NCBI GenBank assembly: GCA_019096065.1
Contig: JAGUCH010000003.1
Span: 806,001 to 870,000 of the forward strand
Source: Paracyclopina nana
Taxonomy: Eukaryota > Arthropoda > Copepoda > Cyclopoida > Cyclopettidae
DNA: 64,000 nt
Direction: 5' to 3'
Below are positions 38,901-51,283 of the stretch, one piece after another. The first letter of the stretch is position 1. Each line of letters opens with the position of its first letter. Under the pieces are notes generated by a model. That model had not been told where the DNA came from. It made no database searches and was given only the letters and a program-made list of their open reading frames with translations. Made by a program: the position numbers and the translations under genes.

Positions 38901-40037
38901 AGTCTGGGTGGCATTTTTGAGGAGCGTCAAGGTGTGATCATGAGGGGCTCCAAAAGGAAAGACTCCTTCATGGACGAACAACTGTCGGATTTGGAGGACG
39001 AGGAGGAAGTGGCCAATCGGATGCAAAGGCTGAAAGCAACCTTGAATAGTTATAACCCAGATGCAACCCTAGTGACTAGCACCTATGGATCGCAATCCAG
39101 GGTGTCGTACAGTGCATATAGCAGTCGACGAGATTCAGTAGCCTCATCCATCGATGACTTGCGAATGCTGAAAAACATTGGCCTAGCCACTGTGCTCAAT
39201 GAGCGTAACATCCACGGAGGCTCCAGCCTGAGCCTCTATGACCCGTATTCTTCCATGTCAGATTTGTCCAAGATGCGAAACCGGTCAGGATCGGTTTCGG
39301 AGGTTGCCTCCATTTCTAGCTTGACACCAAGTGTCATCCACAGTCCTACTAAAAACAAGTCATTTTCGCCGACCGGTACACCGCTCAACTCGCCAACCTC
39401 ATCAAGGCCAGGGAGTCCGGTGCGCCACCATAAGGACCCGGAGAATCCCGGATTCGTCTTGGGCTTTTTTGCTAGTCTTCGATTGGCCCTGTATGGTGAG
39501 CAGCAGAAGGAAGTCAAAACCCTTTTAAAGAGGAAGAAAAAGCCCACGAGTAGCAAGCGGCTGGGCATTCTGGACAAAGTGCAAGAAGTTGGCCCAGAAC
39601 GATTTTTGAGTCCTGGGCCAAGAACAGAGGAAGGATCTGATGCTGAGGAAGACTACAACGAACTCATTGATATTAAGCCGGGAACGCTGACTGTCAGAGG
39701 TCGTCACAGCTACACGAGGCTTGACCTTGAGCCCGACCTCTTTGGCGTTTTGAAGCCTCCTGATGCAGAGACGTTTGACAAGTCTGGCCGCGGTCCTGGA
39801 AGAATTGTGTCACCAGGTGACAAGAGGCCAGCCTTGCCCGGTGGCTATGGAGTGCCAGGAAAGACTGGAACTGGCGCACTCTTGAGGAGTGACCTAGGAT
39901 CGGTGCCGATGGCCAACTCTAAGAGCAATCTCTTGTCTCCAGCGAGACTCAAGAGCAAACCTGCTGAAAGTCAAGAGTCCAGTTTCATTGGAAGTCTCAC
40001 CTCAGTCCTTTTCGGCCGCAAAGGAGGCCTCCTTTAG
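35916..40037 (+). CDS. milton: Trafficking kinesin-binding protein (TRAK/milton), 5' end unresolved
   Basis: Adaptor linking mitochondria to kinesin and dynein. Exons: 35916(or later)-36133, 36291-36987, 37184-37451 and 37504-40037. The first listed exon has no ATG, so a start exon lies upstream. The HAP1_N coiled-coil domain is clear: PEVEIVSLLEENLP, then GDRLSQMTKTYHDVEAVTRL, EKENDLELAAKIGQELLERN and LRHELTIKTDLLHVYT. The last exon (about 844 codons) is mostly low-complexity, with about eight to ten copies of a DLGSVPG-type motif between about 38110 and 38520 and again near 39890, then a C-terminal region ending in SFIGSLTSVLFGRKGGLL. All introns are GT..AG with matching phases. Identity is by family recognition; the DLGSVPG repeats look lineage-specific. 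Confidence 0.88.
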
Positions 40038-40483
40038 GTAGTGAAGAAGAAATTACTATTTAGAACTGCTACATACTAATAATATGCTGTGAAAGTGGCC
40101 ACATGGAATTCAACAACTATTTTGAGCTTATTTAGGCGATTCCACTCGAGGAAGACGGCTGTGCTCTGTCTTTGTCTGAAACAAAATCTCTTTTCTTACT
40201 TTTGCGCTCTTCTGCCATATCAACGCTTCTCTCAATGTGTCATGAATTGATCCCGCAGATAATTTGTCATTAATAAACTCAGTGTGTCATAACCCTATTT
40301 CGCCCCTCTTTTTCACTCTTATCAAGCCCTGTATGAACTTATTCAACTGCTGTAAGCAAATTCTCATGCCAAGCCCTCATGCGTAGGGCTTGGCTGCCTG
40401 TGCAACCAAACAAGTGCAGATGCATCATCAGCTGCAAGCACAAGCAATACCTGAAAACTGTGAACCATTTTTGCTGAGGAAAA
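40038..40483. other. Intergenic region, 3' flank of TRAK
   Basis: Contains AATAAA near 40272 that could end the TRAK transcript, then the short upstream region of the kinase gene. No gene seen. Confidence 0.5.
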
Positions 40484-41880
40484 ATGTCTCATAATTCCCA
40501 AGTCAAAGATTCTGATCTTGCCAAGTCTTTGGCATGCAAGCATGAGACCTCTGAGGATAAGATCAAAGTCCTCGAATGGTCCAGCAGCTCTGGATCAGCT
40601 GCAGAGGATAACTTTACTTGTGACATGATTGCAGTGAAAGGATCAGCACAAGTTGGAGATGAGAAGGTTGATTTTTCTTTTATGGTCAAGTCTGCTCCTA
40701 TTAATGCTCTCAGAGCTGGAATGGTGGAAAAGGTATTCAATACTTGTTTTTCAATGAAAAGACTTGATTTATGAAAACTGTCAACAGATGGGCTTGTTTG
40801 AAAGGGAAAGTTTGCTGTATGAAGCATTGCTGCCTCAGATGAAAAAGTTGAGGGCTGAAAAGGGCCTTGCTGAATTAGCTACACCAGACTGCCTATTTTG
40901 CCAACAAGAGCCTGGAATCTTGGTCATGAACAACCTGAAGGATGAAGGCATGGATTTGTTGAAAAACCAGCCAGGTGGAGTTGAAAGAGGACTGCAAGGC
41001 TCAGAGTTGAATTTGTTTTTGAGAGCCCTTGGCAGTTTTCATGCCACCACTTACCAAATCATGATGACTTGTGGAGGAAGAGAAGCCACCCTTGAAAAGT
41101 ATCCAGCCCTGAAGCAATTAAATGATCCCAATGCTGAAATGACTGCTGAGTTGGAAAGGCATCATGCATCTGTCGCTGACAATGTTGCTTTGATTGCGAG
41201 GGATTTTATTGGTGAGGAAGCTCATCAGAAAATGATCGATTTCAAGCCGAAAGTCACTGACACTTTCAACCGAGGCTTTTACAAGCCTTGTGGGGATTTC
41301 CGGCTGATCATCCATGGCGACGCATGGCAGAACAATGCCATGTTCAAGTACAATGAGGGCCAAGCTGAGTCCATCAAAATGGTGGATTTTCAATGCATCC
41401 GGATGTCCAACCCTGCTATTGATTTGGTCTACTGCTTGGTGACAGGAACCAAGCCATGCCTTAGGGGACAGCATTTGGATGAATGGCTGCAAATTTACCA
41501 TGACCAATTTACTGATGACATGCAAGCTTTTGGCTTTGATGCTCAGCGTGTGTATCCACTTGAGCAACTGAAGAAAGACTACAATGAATTTTACTCCTAT
41601 GGATTCATTTGGGGACTACAACATGGACTGGTAATTTTAGAATATATATCAATGATCATTGGATTTTTTTTTTTGAAAAGCCACCACATTTCAGTTTTTG
41701 CTCAAGCAAGATGATGAGTTTGACTTGGCCAAGTTCAAGGCAATGGATGATCCAAAGGAAATTGAAGAAGCCACCAAAAAAATCTACTTTTTTGCTCATA
41801 AGCAGTCTCAGACTAATTTGGTCTACAGGGAGAGAATTGTGGGTCTTGTTAACGAAGCTATCAAATATGGAGCCATCTAA
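40484..41880 (+). CDS. EcKinase / CHK-like kinase (DUF1679-type)
   Basis: 425 aa from exons 40484-40732, 40788-41630 and 41695-41880 (introns 55 and 64 bp, all phase 0). Members phosphorylate ecdysteroids or other small alcohols in arthropods. The catalytic loop IIHGDAWQNN (HGDxWxxN) is present, followed by the metal-binding MVDFQ (DFQ in place of DFG, as is usual in this family) and NPAIDLVY. An N-terminal LFERESLLYEALLP segment matches the nucleotide-binding lobe. Length is typical (about 400-430). The substrate cannot be told from sequence. It lies tandem with TRAK and is not obviously co-regulated. Confidence 0.87.
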
Positions 41881-42947
41881 ATAGCAACCCACCAAAAGAT
41901 TTTGCATCAAAAGGCTTTGACCAAACTTAAGATTTTGCATCAAAATGTTTGAACCAAATAAAAGATTTTGGATCATAATGCTTCAACCAAAAAAAATTTA
42001 AACATATATAAAATTCGCCCTGCATGAAATATACCTAAAATGAGGCAAAAGTAGCACTATAGGGAACCGTAAATCGTACCATATTTATCCTACCGGCAAG
42101 CTCATAAGATTTCAGACGGCTGATTGCTGACTTCGTAGCGCCGTCTGAATGAGCAAAATGCCTTATTTTCTTGATTATTTTTCGTAAGGTATAATTTTTA
42201 CAAGCTTAAGTAGTGTCTAAGATTCAAATTGACCAATTATATTTACATCTCACTATATTTAGAGAGCTATCTTTCCTGAAATTCCATCTACTATGATGTC
42301 CAAATTCTCATTTTCCTCCAGGTTTCAGCTTCTTTTTGGGATAGCTTCTTAGCAATTGAAATAGCTCAAATTAGTTAGAAATTATTGAAATTCAGCTTCA
42401 AAATCAAAAATTGTCAGAAATAGTTTCCGCGAGGGAAAGAAGTAGAACAGCCAGTTTTGCCTACTTTCAGAAAACTTTGGCTTGACATTGATTGACACCA
42501 AGCTATTATGGCTATGATGGGAATCAGTTCCCATTTAATAATTATTCATCATAATTTGCTGTGTGTGGAAAAGTTCAGATTAGGGGGCTCGGCCGGAAAG
42601 TCAGTTTTAAGCTTACAGTCCTGTGAAAATTGTCACCAACAATTTTGCGATCATTTTTTCATGCACATCTAGAAGGGAGTTTGAGCCATTGCGCTATTAT
42701 AGTTTAAATAATGCCCCAAGATATCCTAGCGATGAGCAATGTAACTGAGTTTCTACTTTTAAATTGCTATGTGTGTCATGCATTCATCATGAACTGGACT
42801 GAAATATGAAATAAACCGTACCCTGATTAGGTGCTTTTGTTTTTCCAATGAGAAAGCTTATCCACATTGCGTTCAAATCCTTTATACCTGAAAGAAAGCT
42901 CTTTAGTGTTCCTGCATACCTGCATTTCTTCAGTTTTCATATTTAAA
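41881..42947. other. Intergenic region
   Basis: About 1 kb of AT-rich sequence between the kinase and IFT74. A short tandem-like run (caaaagattttgcatcaaaa and variants) spans 41895-41990. No gene seen. Confidence 0.5.
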
Positions 42948-45900
42948 ATGGACTTTGATGAGGATGACCTGGCTTTATCTCAGGATGGTCGACCAGCCTC
43001 AAGCAGAGGTCATCCAAGCAGCAGGCCAGTCACCAGTGGCGGACAACGGCCCACGACTGGAATTGCTGGAAGACCAACTTCAAGGAGGGGATCAGCAGTG
43101 GCTTCCTCAAGCTCAACGTCAGCTCGTCCCTTTTCAAGGCAAGGCTCTGCGATTGGTGGTCGACCTTTGGGATCAGCTATGGGTGGAGGAAGATTAGGCA
43201 GTGCGATGCATCGCACTGCTGTCCCAGGAACTGCCTCAAGGCTGCAAGGTAAAATGTCATGCAGAATCATCATGAACCCCACTAGACAGCCAAGACGGTT
43301 TCAAGTTGGTGTCAAGATATCAGCGAGGTATCTTTACACCACCGTGAACGCTTCGTGGCAGTAACGCCAAGTTAGTCAAATCTTAACTTCCAAGTTACTT
43401 TAACCTACCTTGAAATCTTAAGCGTAAAAGTTACTTTACACTACCTTGACAAGATACTTTTGGAGTGACAAGCCAACCATAATTTTGTAATGTACAAGCT
43501 ACTTATTTTGATGTTTCAAGATATTTGTTGCATTATATTTAACTAATGAAAGTTAATTCACTTAATTGAACTAATTGTAAAATAAAATCTTACTTTTTAT
43601 TTGAATTATCAAATGTAGAGCTGCTAGTGATGGAACGAGTTTCAGCTTGGCTTGAAAGCTTGAAGCTGAAACCCAGCTTGAGCTACATAAGCAAAAAGCT
43701 TGGGATCGCTCGAACCAAATTTTGAAAAGCTTGAAAAAGCTTGAAACCCAAAAACGCAAAGCTTGAAAAAGCTTGACACCCAAAAAAAACCTTAATCCAT
43801 TTTTAATCTAAACAAAAAGGGCTGATTTTAAAATTAACTAATACTTGAGGGACAACTTAAATCTAAGTTAAAGCTATATCTGTCATTATTTGCGCTTTTT
43901 GGGTAATTTTGTCAAATCTGGTGACTAATCGCCATTTTTTATGCTAAAATTAGTGATGGAACGAGTTTCAGCTTGGCTTGAAAGCTTGAAGCTGAAACCC
44001 AGCTTGAGGTACATAAGCAAAAAGCTTGGGATCGCTCGAACCAAATTCTGAAAAGCTTGAAAAAGCTTGAAACCCAAAAATGCAAAGCTTGAAAAAGCTT
44101 GACACCCAAAAAAAACTTATCCATTTTTAATCAAAACAAAAAGGGCTGATTTTAAAATTAACTAATACTTGAGGGAGAGCTAAAATCTAAGTTAAAGCTA
44201 TATCTGTCATTATTTGCGCTTTTCGAGTAATTTATTCAAATCTGGTGACTAATTGCCATTTTTTATGTTAAAATTCTAAAAAAGTGAAAAGCTTGAAAAA
44301 AGCTTGAAATGTGAAATTTTGAGCTTGAAAAAGCTTGATAATAATTTTCAAAAGCTTGGGATCGCTCGAACACTTTTCAAAAAGCTTGAAGCTTGATCAA
44401 GCTGAAAATTTCCGGCTCGTTCCATCACTAGCTAAAATTCTAAAAAAGTGAAAAGCTTGAAAAAAGCTTGAAATGTGAAATTTTGAGCTTGAAAAAGCTT
44501 GATAATAATTTTCAAAAGCTTGGGATCGCTCGAACACTTTACAAAAAGCTTGAAGCTTGATCAAGCTGAAAATTTCCGGCTCGTTCCATCACTAAGAGCT
44601 GCTGACACGGCTTATGTGCATCAATGATGCTTCATTGATCATTCATCAGACTCATGTACAATTAAGAAAAAGGTAAAAAAACTTAATAAGATTTATTTAG
44701 CTATATGAAACTATTTTGAAACTTAATGTTCAGATATCCTGATTTTTATTTTTTGTTTGAATAGTTCTTACTTAAGATACTGGAAATTAATATCATAGTT
44801 TATATTTGCAGCAATATTTTAAAAATGGCAATGCTTTTAACCTGTTATTCATTCAAAAAAATGAAACCAAAAAATATGTGGCTATCATGGCGCCATCTCT
44901 TTTCATTTTATGCAACTAATTTTAGCCATCTGACATTACTAACTTGAATGTAACTTCTAAGTTTATTTTATTACTGTAAAAATAAGGGTGTAGGGAAACA
45001 AATCAAGTTAAGTGCATGATTTGGAAAAGTCAAGAAGTAAAGTTAGATTGAAGATAAAATTTTCAAGATACTATCAATTAACTTTCATGTTAAGTACACA
45101 GTACAAAATTAAAGTAACTTGCATGTCTTTTTAAGAAGTCAAAAATATAACTATACAAGTCACTTTAAGCTACCGTAGTCAAGTTAAAAATATCACGGTA
45201 GCGTAAAGTCAGAAAAAGTTAGTTCCACGTTTGTCAATTTCTAGTGGGGAATCATTTTTAAAAAAGTCGTATGACATTGCAGCGTCTGCCATGCAAAACC
45301 GACCCACATCCTCATCACGTGGTGGCATTGGACTGCAAATGCCTGTTCAAGTGGCTGACAGGCCTATCACACAGCAAGGTCTATCCGGATTGAGGACTGG
45401 AGCTACAGGAACAAGGTACCAAATAGTTATAGTTAATTTGCATAGTACTCTTTATTGATGAATAAACAGCAGTGGCAGAGGACCTCAAAGGCAATACCAG
45501 GACAAAAGCTACTTTATGGGCATTTTGAGGTCAAAAATGTCTGAGCTATCCTCCGAGGTTAACAAGATGCGCACCGAAATTGCAGCAGCCACAGAGGAGC
45601 AAAGCACCTTTCTGACCTATGACAAACGAGTCAAGGAGACTGCATCAGAGCTGACGGAGCTCCAGTCAAAGTTGGCAGATTACAACTTGCTTGTGGATAA
45701 ACTCAACACGGACACTGAAGTGATTCTTGTGCAGCAAGAGTACCAGGAATTGGCAGCCCAAAACGAGGTGGATTCACGCGAAGTTGACTCTGTTTTTGCA
45801 GAGAAGCAAGCAAGAATGGCACAAATTACAAGGCTGGAGCAAGAGGTAATTCACTAAACTTATATCTATACTTTTTATCAAATTCAATCATCAGCTGGAT

Positions 45901-47296
45901 CAAGAGAGCCATATGGCCGAAAATCTGGTCTCAGCTATGCAGCCCAAGCTGCGTTCAAGATACTTGGAGCTGAAGAATCAAAATATGGACTTTCAAGTTG
46001 CTCTTGAGAGAATGAACCAAGAGTTGGACAGCCTCAACTCAAGGAAAGCCATGCTTGAAGATGAAGTGGCGATGTCAGCCTTGAAAAGAGAAGCACTCAC
46101 TCTATATGAGAATCTGAGAGACCTTGAGCAAAAGAGAGATGAGCTGATTGATGAGGAGAAAAACAGGGGCACTCCAGCTCAGGAGAGAGAAAGGCTTTTG
46201 GCTCAGGTGAAGGAAGACAACGCTGAGATTGCCATAATGGAGCAACAGATCAGTGACCTGAACGATCAAATGTCCAGAATGAATGATGAGTCCACTCAAT
46301 TGGACAGAGACCTGGAGGAGAACCAATCTGAGAAGAACATCAAGTACAGAGATCTTCGAAAACGAGAAGAGACCATGGATCAGTTTCTTGAAACTTTTGA
46401 AGAGAGCAAACGTCAAGAGCTGGACAGATGCACTGAGCTGCATAATAAGGTATATTTTTCATACACATCATCAATTTTTAAAAAAATCACTAATTGACCT
46501 CATTCAGATTGAGGCTCTCACTGCACAAATGGGTGAGGCTCTGGAGACCGTTGGAAGCGAAAATCTTCCCAGTCGGGTTGACTATGTGGGAATGAAGGAA
46601 GACTTGGCATTTCGTGAGGGAGAGGTGGCAAAATCCAGACAAACCTTGGAGGGATTGTCTTCAGAGCACAACCAACTCAAGGTACGCTTTCATTTGATAG
46701 TTTATGCCTATGAGTAGTATTAATACATTTGTAGATCAATCTGGAAAAAATTGAAGCCCTGGAGGAAAAAATCAAGATAGAGATGGAGACCCTCAAAACC
46801 AAAATGTCAACCATGAGTGAGGAAATGGTTGTGTTTAAAGACCTTGACAGGTTGAGGTCAGAGGCTGCTGAGAAAAGGCAGGCTTTGGAGGCTGAACACT
46901 TGTCTCTTGGAGCCAGAAAAACAGCTTCAGTTCAAAACACAAACTCAGTCCAGGTGAGTTATATTCTTACAATATACTTGAAAAAACATGCCAGCCTAAA
47001 AAGTTGCTTTCTGAAGGAACGGCACAATGCTCTATTGCGGAGCATTGCTGATAATGAGACTGCAGTTCAACTTGCCAATCTTGAGAAAAAATGGAGCCAT
47101 TTGGAGCAGAACAACTTTGCCATAGCAGAGTTTGTTGCCAATAAAAAAGCAGAAACAAGGTACTTTTCCACTTGTTCAGTCATTCCACCAATGAATTCAT
47201 ATTTTTTTCAGTTTTGAGCCAGTGAGGAATAAAGTACTCAAAATGCAATACAACTACAATCAGCTCTTGATTGAAAATCTCAAGAACAAAACTTGA
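42948..47296 (+). CDS. IFT74: Intraflagellar transport protein 74 (IFT74)
   Basis: IFT-B complex subunit needed for ciliary assembly; it pairs with IFT81 to carry tubulin. Exons: 42948-43248, 45283-45415, 45470-45845, 45895-46449, 46508-46681, 46735-46953, 47017-47159 and 47212-47296, giving 661 aa with consistent phases. The N-terminus is basic and low-complexity (Arg/Ser/Gly/Pro), then VQVADRPITQQGLSGL and DKSYFMGILRSKMSEL, signature IFT74 blocks. The rest is coiled coil to a NLEKKWSHLEQNNFAI block near the C-terminus. Human IFT74 is 600 aa. Intron 1 (2.0 kb) holds two nested hAT MITEs; the other introns are about 50-65 bp. The acceptor at 45469 is a NAGNAG type, so a one-codon alternative is possible. 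Confidence 0.93.
43625..44594. mobile_element. hAT-type MITE in IFT74 intron 1, hosting a second copy
   Basis: Termini TAGTGATGGAACGAG at 43625 and CTCGTTCCATCACTA ending at 44594, flanked by the 8-bp duplication AGAGCTGC (43617-43624 and 44595-44602). Without the nested copy it is 482 bp. The interior is rich in AGCTTGAA units. No ORF. Confidence 0.9.
43951..44430. mobile_element. Nested hAT-type MITE (480 bp) inside a same-family copy
   Basis: Same termini as the host copy; the 8-bp duplication GCTAAAAT is at 43943-43950 and 44431-44438. It is nearly identical to the host MITE over its whole length, so the family was recently active. Confidence 0.9.
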
Positions 47297-47476
47297 ATCA
47301 TTTTTCTTTATGTGATTTATTGTAAAAAATAAATTAAGAGGATATTAAAGTGTCCATTGTGTGCACCTCTGTTTTGGTGTGCATTTTAGTGTGACCCCAA
47401 GTCAGTTCATCACGCAACCTATAACAAATAGTAAATAAACAGAAAAAGGCAAATTGGATAGCATATCATCACAGAA

Positions 47477-47798
47477 ATGGATACACAAAAGCTTCTTAAT
47501 GATCCTGACATTCAAAGAGTTGTGCAGCAAACGCAGCAAGCACAGCAACTACAGGTGACAAACTATCCAACTTTTTAGAGATGAAATAACCATTTAGTTT
47601 TAGGGTCTCATTCACGATTTGAACGAAAAGTGTTGGGATACATGCGTGGACAAACCCGGGCCCAAAATGGATGGGAAAACTACGAGTTGCCTTAAGAATT
47701 GCGTGGAACGATTTATAGATGCCAATCTTCTAGTGACCAAACACTTAGAGAAGAAAGCAGAGTCGTTCTTAACTCAACATGACAGCATGCAAAATTAA
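47477..47798 (+). CDS. TIMM8: Mitochondrial import chaperone Tim8 (TIMM8)
   Basis: Small Tim of the mitochondrial intermembrane space, which chaperones hydrophobic precursors together with Tim13. Exons 47477-47554 and 47604-47798 (49-bp intron, phase 0) encode 90 aa, the usual length. Twin CX3C motifs: CWDTC and CLKNC, followed by VERFIDANLLVTKHL. Starts only 180 bp after IFT74 ends, in the same direction. Confidence 0.9.
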
Positions 47799-47856
47799 GA
47801 GTTAATACAGGGAATTTTCTCATGACTTATTTTGCTAATACAGAGCCTGTCAATTA

Positions 47857-48194
47857 TCATGCTGCTGTGCTTCCCTTCAACACCTCGATTTCAGCTATCA
47901 AATGGCTTTTCAGGGATGTCAAACTGTCTATTGTTCTTTTATGTTGGCCAACTTGGCTTCTAAAAATTTGATAGGCATTTTGGAGGCAGGCAACTTTCAA
48001 CTGAAGCTTATTTTCTGGCTGTTGTCTTGGATTTCTGCTTTTCTTCACAGCCAAGTTGTATTTTTCCGCTTTTCCATGTATTTTTCGCTGTGACTTTCCC
48101 CATTCAGGAACAGAGTTCCAGACTTATCATAGTTGTCATCATCAGTGCACAAAGGGTCCAAAAAAAGCAAAATCTCACTCTGAGTGATTTCCAT
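47857..48194 (-). pseudogene. C/EBP-gamma-like bZIP gene with a frameshift in the basic region
   Basis: From the ATG at 48194 the frame encodes about 40 acidic/neutral residues, then SEKYMEKRKN, and stops soon after. The downstream frame (to 47857) has LAVKKSR and a heptad-like leucine zipper region ending in IAEIEVLKG. The combination of EKYxxKR, then N-AVKKSR, then a zipper is the C/EBP (bZIP) DNA-binding signature. A one-base shift near 48063-48070 puts the two halves in different frames, so this is a pseudogene, an assembly error or an undetected splice. Single exon otherwise; about 110 codons. Confidence 0.5.
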
Positions 48195-48418
48195 CACATA
48201 ACTTGACAACTCATTTCATGATAAAAGAAAACAAGGAAAAACGAGTTCAATTGCAGAATTTGAAAGCCCAATGAATGCAGCTCAATGCTGCACTGATTTG
48301 GCCTTGAAATTGGCAAGTAAAAAAGTACAACTTGTTGCCAAAAGCAAGAGTCAAAAATAAAATGCACGAATTCAACCTAAATTGAGTGATCGGGAAAAAT
48401 GTGCATAATGTGGTATTT

Positions 48419-51283
48419 TCAGTTGCATGACAGAAAATTATCAAAGGCATGAAACAAAGCTGGCCTCGCCGAAGAAGGAGTCCACTCATGGATGGAATGT
48501 CCAGCAGACTTCTGGATGATCCCGCACCTATCAGTGCCCAATTCTTTGCCAAGTGGTTCACCTGAGGCCACAAAATTAATACTCTTCTGGGCCAAGCTAT
48601 GGGGCAACTTGTCACCAGCATAGTAACTGTGCACAGAGTCAGTGAAGAGTATAGCAAACACTCTTTGTTCAAAGTCCTTGGGGAAGCTTTTAGCCAGATG
48701 CAAGGCAACGATGCCACCATAACTGTGACCAATGATGCCAATTTTCTTGTGAGCAGCCTCAGCCACAAAATGTGACCATGTGGTGCAAGCAGATTCCTCT
48801 GGAGTTTTGCAGCCCTTGATATGCTCATTGTGCCTTAGAGATAAAAAGCCGTTTTAAATCCTAATAAGTATTTATCATCTGGAAAAATTTGTTTCTAATT
48901 TGAGACAGTCATTCCTACTTGAAATAACTGTCATCAATTTCTACAATGGAATGCAATCTTATAAACAAGAAAGCCAGTTTAGTTAGCATCCCATCAAAAA
49001 TGGAGCCAATGTGGTTCGTCTCTACGTAAATCACATTTATGTTCTACTTGTCAAAATCTAGGCTTTGCAAAATTTGCAGCTCCTTCAAAGTCCAAAAAAC
49101 GGACTGTTCAAATCCGCATCTGCGTAAGTGCGTAGCATAAAAATAATTCCCTTCCGTGAAAATTCGACTGACAATTTAGAAGAAATATTGGGAGTTGACC
49201 TCCAAAAGCCAAAAATAAGTTTAATTTCTATGGGTCGAGTAACTTTTTTCTGTTGAGAATTCATTATAATGGCTACTTTTTCGCAAAACATCAGGACTCT
49301 AAACATCTGCATATTAAGTATCTTTGAGGTATCATAGATTTATGGTCACTTTGTTTTTTCATCATGAACTAATCATCTTAAAAGTTTGATGCCAATAAGT
49401 TTCCATTGTCTTTATTTGAAACTATTTCTTGAATCAAAAAAATGTGGCACCTTAGTTTTTTTAACGAGTAGTGTCAACCCTATAGTCATCTTGTGTCAAC
49501 CGAAAATCTCAGCTGTTTCCCTTTTAAAAGTCCACTGGAATCACTCCAAATAATTTTTATTGCCATGATAGTGATATGGCTAATTAAATGTTAGGTTTTT
49601 GATAGCTACCTACCATAGTTATTATTACCATTTGAGTAATACAAATCAAGTAAAATTTAGCTTAGTAACAATTTCACCTGCCAACTCTATGGCACATAAA
49701 AGTGCAACTGGTTGCACAGCACATTTCAAAGAATGGAAACATTAGTGAAATATCTACTATTTTGGCCACTGTTAGTGTCAGTCGTAAATTCAAGTTGCAT
49801 TGACCCATCCATTAATGGTCTTGACCAGGAAGACCCAGTGCTAATTAGATACATCAGGGATAAGTTATTATCTCCACCTCCCAGAATCAGAAACTCGCCC
49901 AATGAGCTCAACTTCTCCAATTACTTGCTTCCGGGCCAAAACTTCATGTCAGGATTGCAAGGCCAATTTGGACAGCCTTTGGTCTTGGAAAAGCTCTTTG
50001 AGAATTTGCTCAAAACTGATGAAAAGCGGTTCTTCATAGAAGCTGGATCTTACGATGGATTGATTGGCACAAACACACTCAGAATGGAACTCAATCAAAA
50101 GTGGAGTGGTACAATACTTGCTGATAAAATGTTAAATTAAGAAGAAATCATCCTTTTTACTATAGGCCTGTTGGTGGAGCCCAATCCAAAGCACTATGAA
50201 CTCACTCGGTTGAGGCATAGGAATGCTTGGACAATACCTACGTGCTTTTCCACAAAAAAGCACCCCGAAATTGTGCAATTTGATGCTGCTGATTCAATAG
50301 GTGGTATCATCAATGAAGCTAATGACAAAAAGAGGCCAGGTGATGGAGCGAGCTCTCATGATAGAAAAACGCTGACTTTGCAATGTGTGCCTTTCTACTC
50401 TGTTTTAGCAGCCCTAGGTAAAAATTAAAATGCCTACAACTGTTCTCTTAAATCAGACCTTTCTCATAGGAAATCCCAGGGTGGACTTTTTCAGCTTGGA
50501 TATTGAAGGTGCTGATTTGCTCGTGTTGAAAACGATTCCCTTTGACAAAGTGGACATTTCTGTGCTGATGATTGAAGTGAATCACATGGGGGAAATTTTT
50601 CCAGGAGACAATGACGCATTAAGGCGATACTTGAGCTCTCAAGGCTACGTATTCTACAGGAGACTTGCCATTGATGACATTTACATCAAAAAGACTCTTT
50701 TGCCGTTCATGAACATTTAGAATTTAGAGGGAATTCAAATTGACACCTACCTTAGGTTGTCATTTGTGTTCATGACAAGCACATCGTAGCCTTTAGACTT
50801 GGCCCATTCAATGTCAGGCAGCATTGAGCCCAAATCAATGCTGTTGTTGATGATCAGCTTCCTTGCCCATTGTCCGGCACGTACCACTCCAGACCCATGA
50901 ATAAAGACAACCAAAGTGTCACTGTCACCAAAGGTGTCATTGACAAACACAAATGACTTGGCTTCTACCAAAAGATCAATGAGGACTTGAAATTGATTTC
51001 ATTTTTCATAATATTATTAGGTACCTTGGTCTTTGGGAAACTCTTTTCGGACCATTTTGTGCTTGTCCGATTCCAAGAGTCCATAAATGTAGTCTGTGAT
51101 GATGTCACCGATTTCTTCGTAATTCTTCTGGTTAAATGCATGACTTCCCTTCTTCACCTCAAACTCAAAACCCTTATCTTGAAGAATGTCTCCTGAGACT
51201 TTGTCAACCTGACGCAAAATGTTGGCGTCATTGAATGCATAGCCTCGACTGCGCAAAGCTTGCATGGCATATTCAAGCATCAT
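48419..51283 (-). CDS. FAM172A: FAM172A / ARB2A-like alpha/beta-hydrolase-fold protein
   Basis: Arb2-domain protein; vertebrate FAM172A/ARB2A is reported in Ago-linked nuclear cotranscriptional regulation. Exons: 51283-51025, 50964-50751 and 48833-48419, giving 295 aa with consistent phases. Motifs: YEEIGDIITDYIYGLLE, VVFIHGSGVVRAGQWARKLIIN, nucleophile-elbow-like GHSYGGIVALHL and FTDSVH. The first ATG of the run is used as the start; upstream TTG is less likely. Intron 2 (50750-48834, 1.9 kb) contains a complete Star-like gene on the opposite strand. Somewhat shorter than vertebrate homologues because the central linker is reduced. Confidence 0.87.
49733..50720 (+). CDS. Star-like FkbM methyltransferase-domain protein, nested in FAM172A intron
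   Basis: 292 aa from exons 49733-50108, 50166-50417 and 50470-50720 (introns 57 and 52 bp). N-terminal signal or anchor segment (YLLFWPLLVSVVNSS). FkbM/Methyltransf_21 blocks: RFFIEAGSYDGLIGTNTL, LLVEPNPKHYELT, VDFFSLDIEGADLLVLKTIPF and IEVNHMGE. Same family as Drosophila Star, which acts in EGF-ligand export from the ER; many arthropods carry expanded sets. The methyltransferase activity of this group is uncertain. The whole gene lies antisense within intron 2 of FAM172A. Confidence 0.85.
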
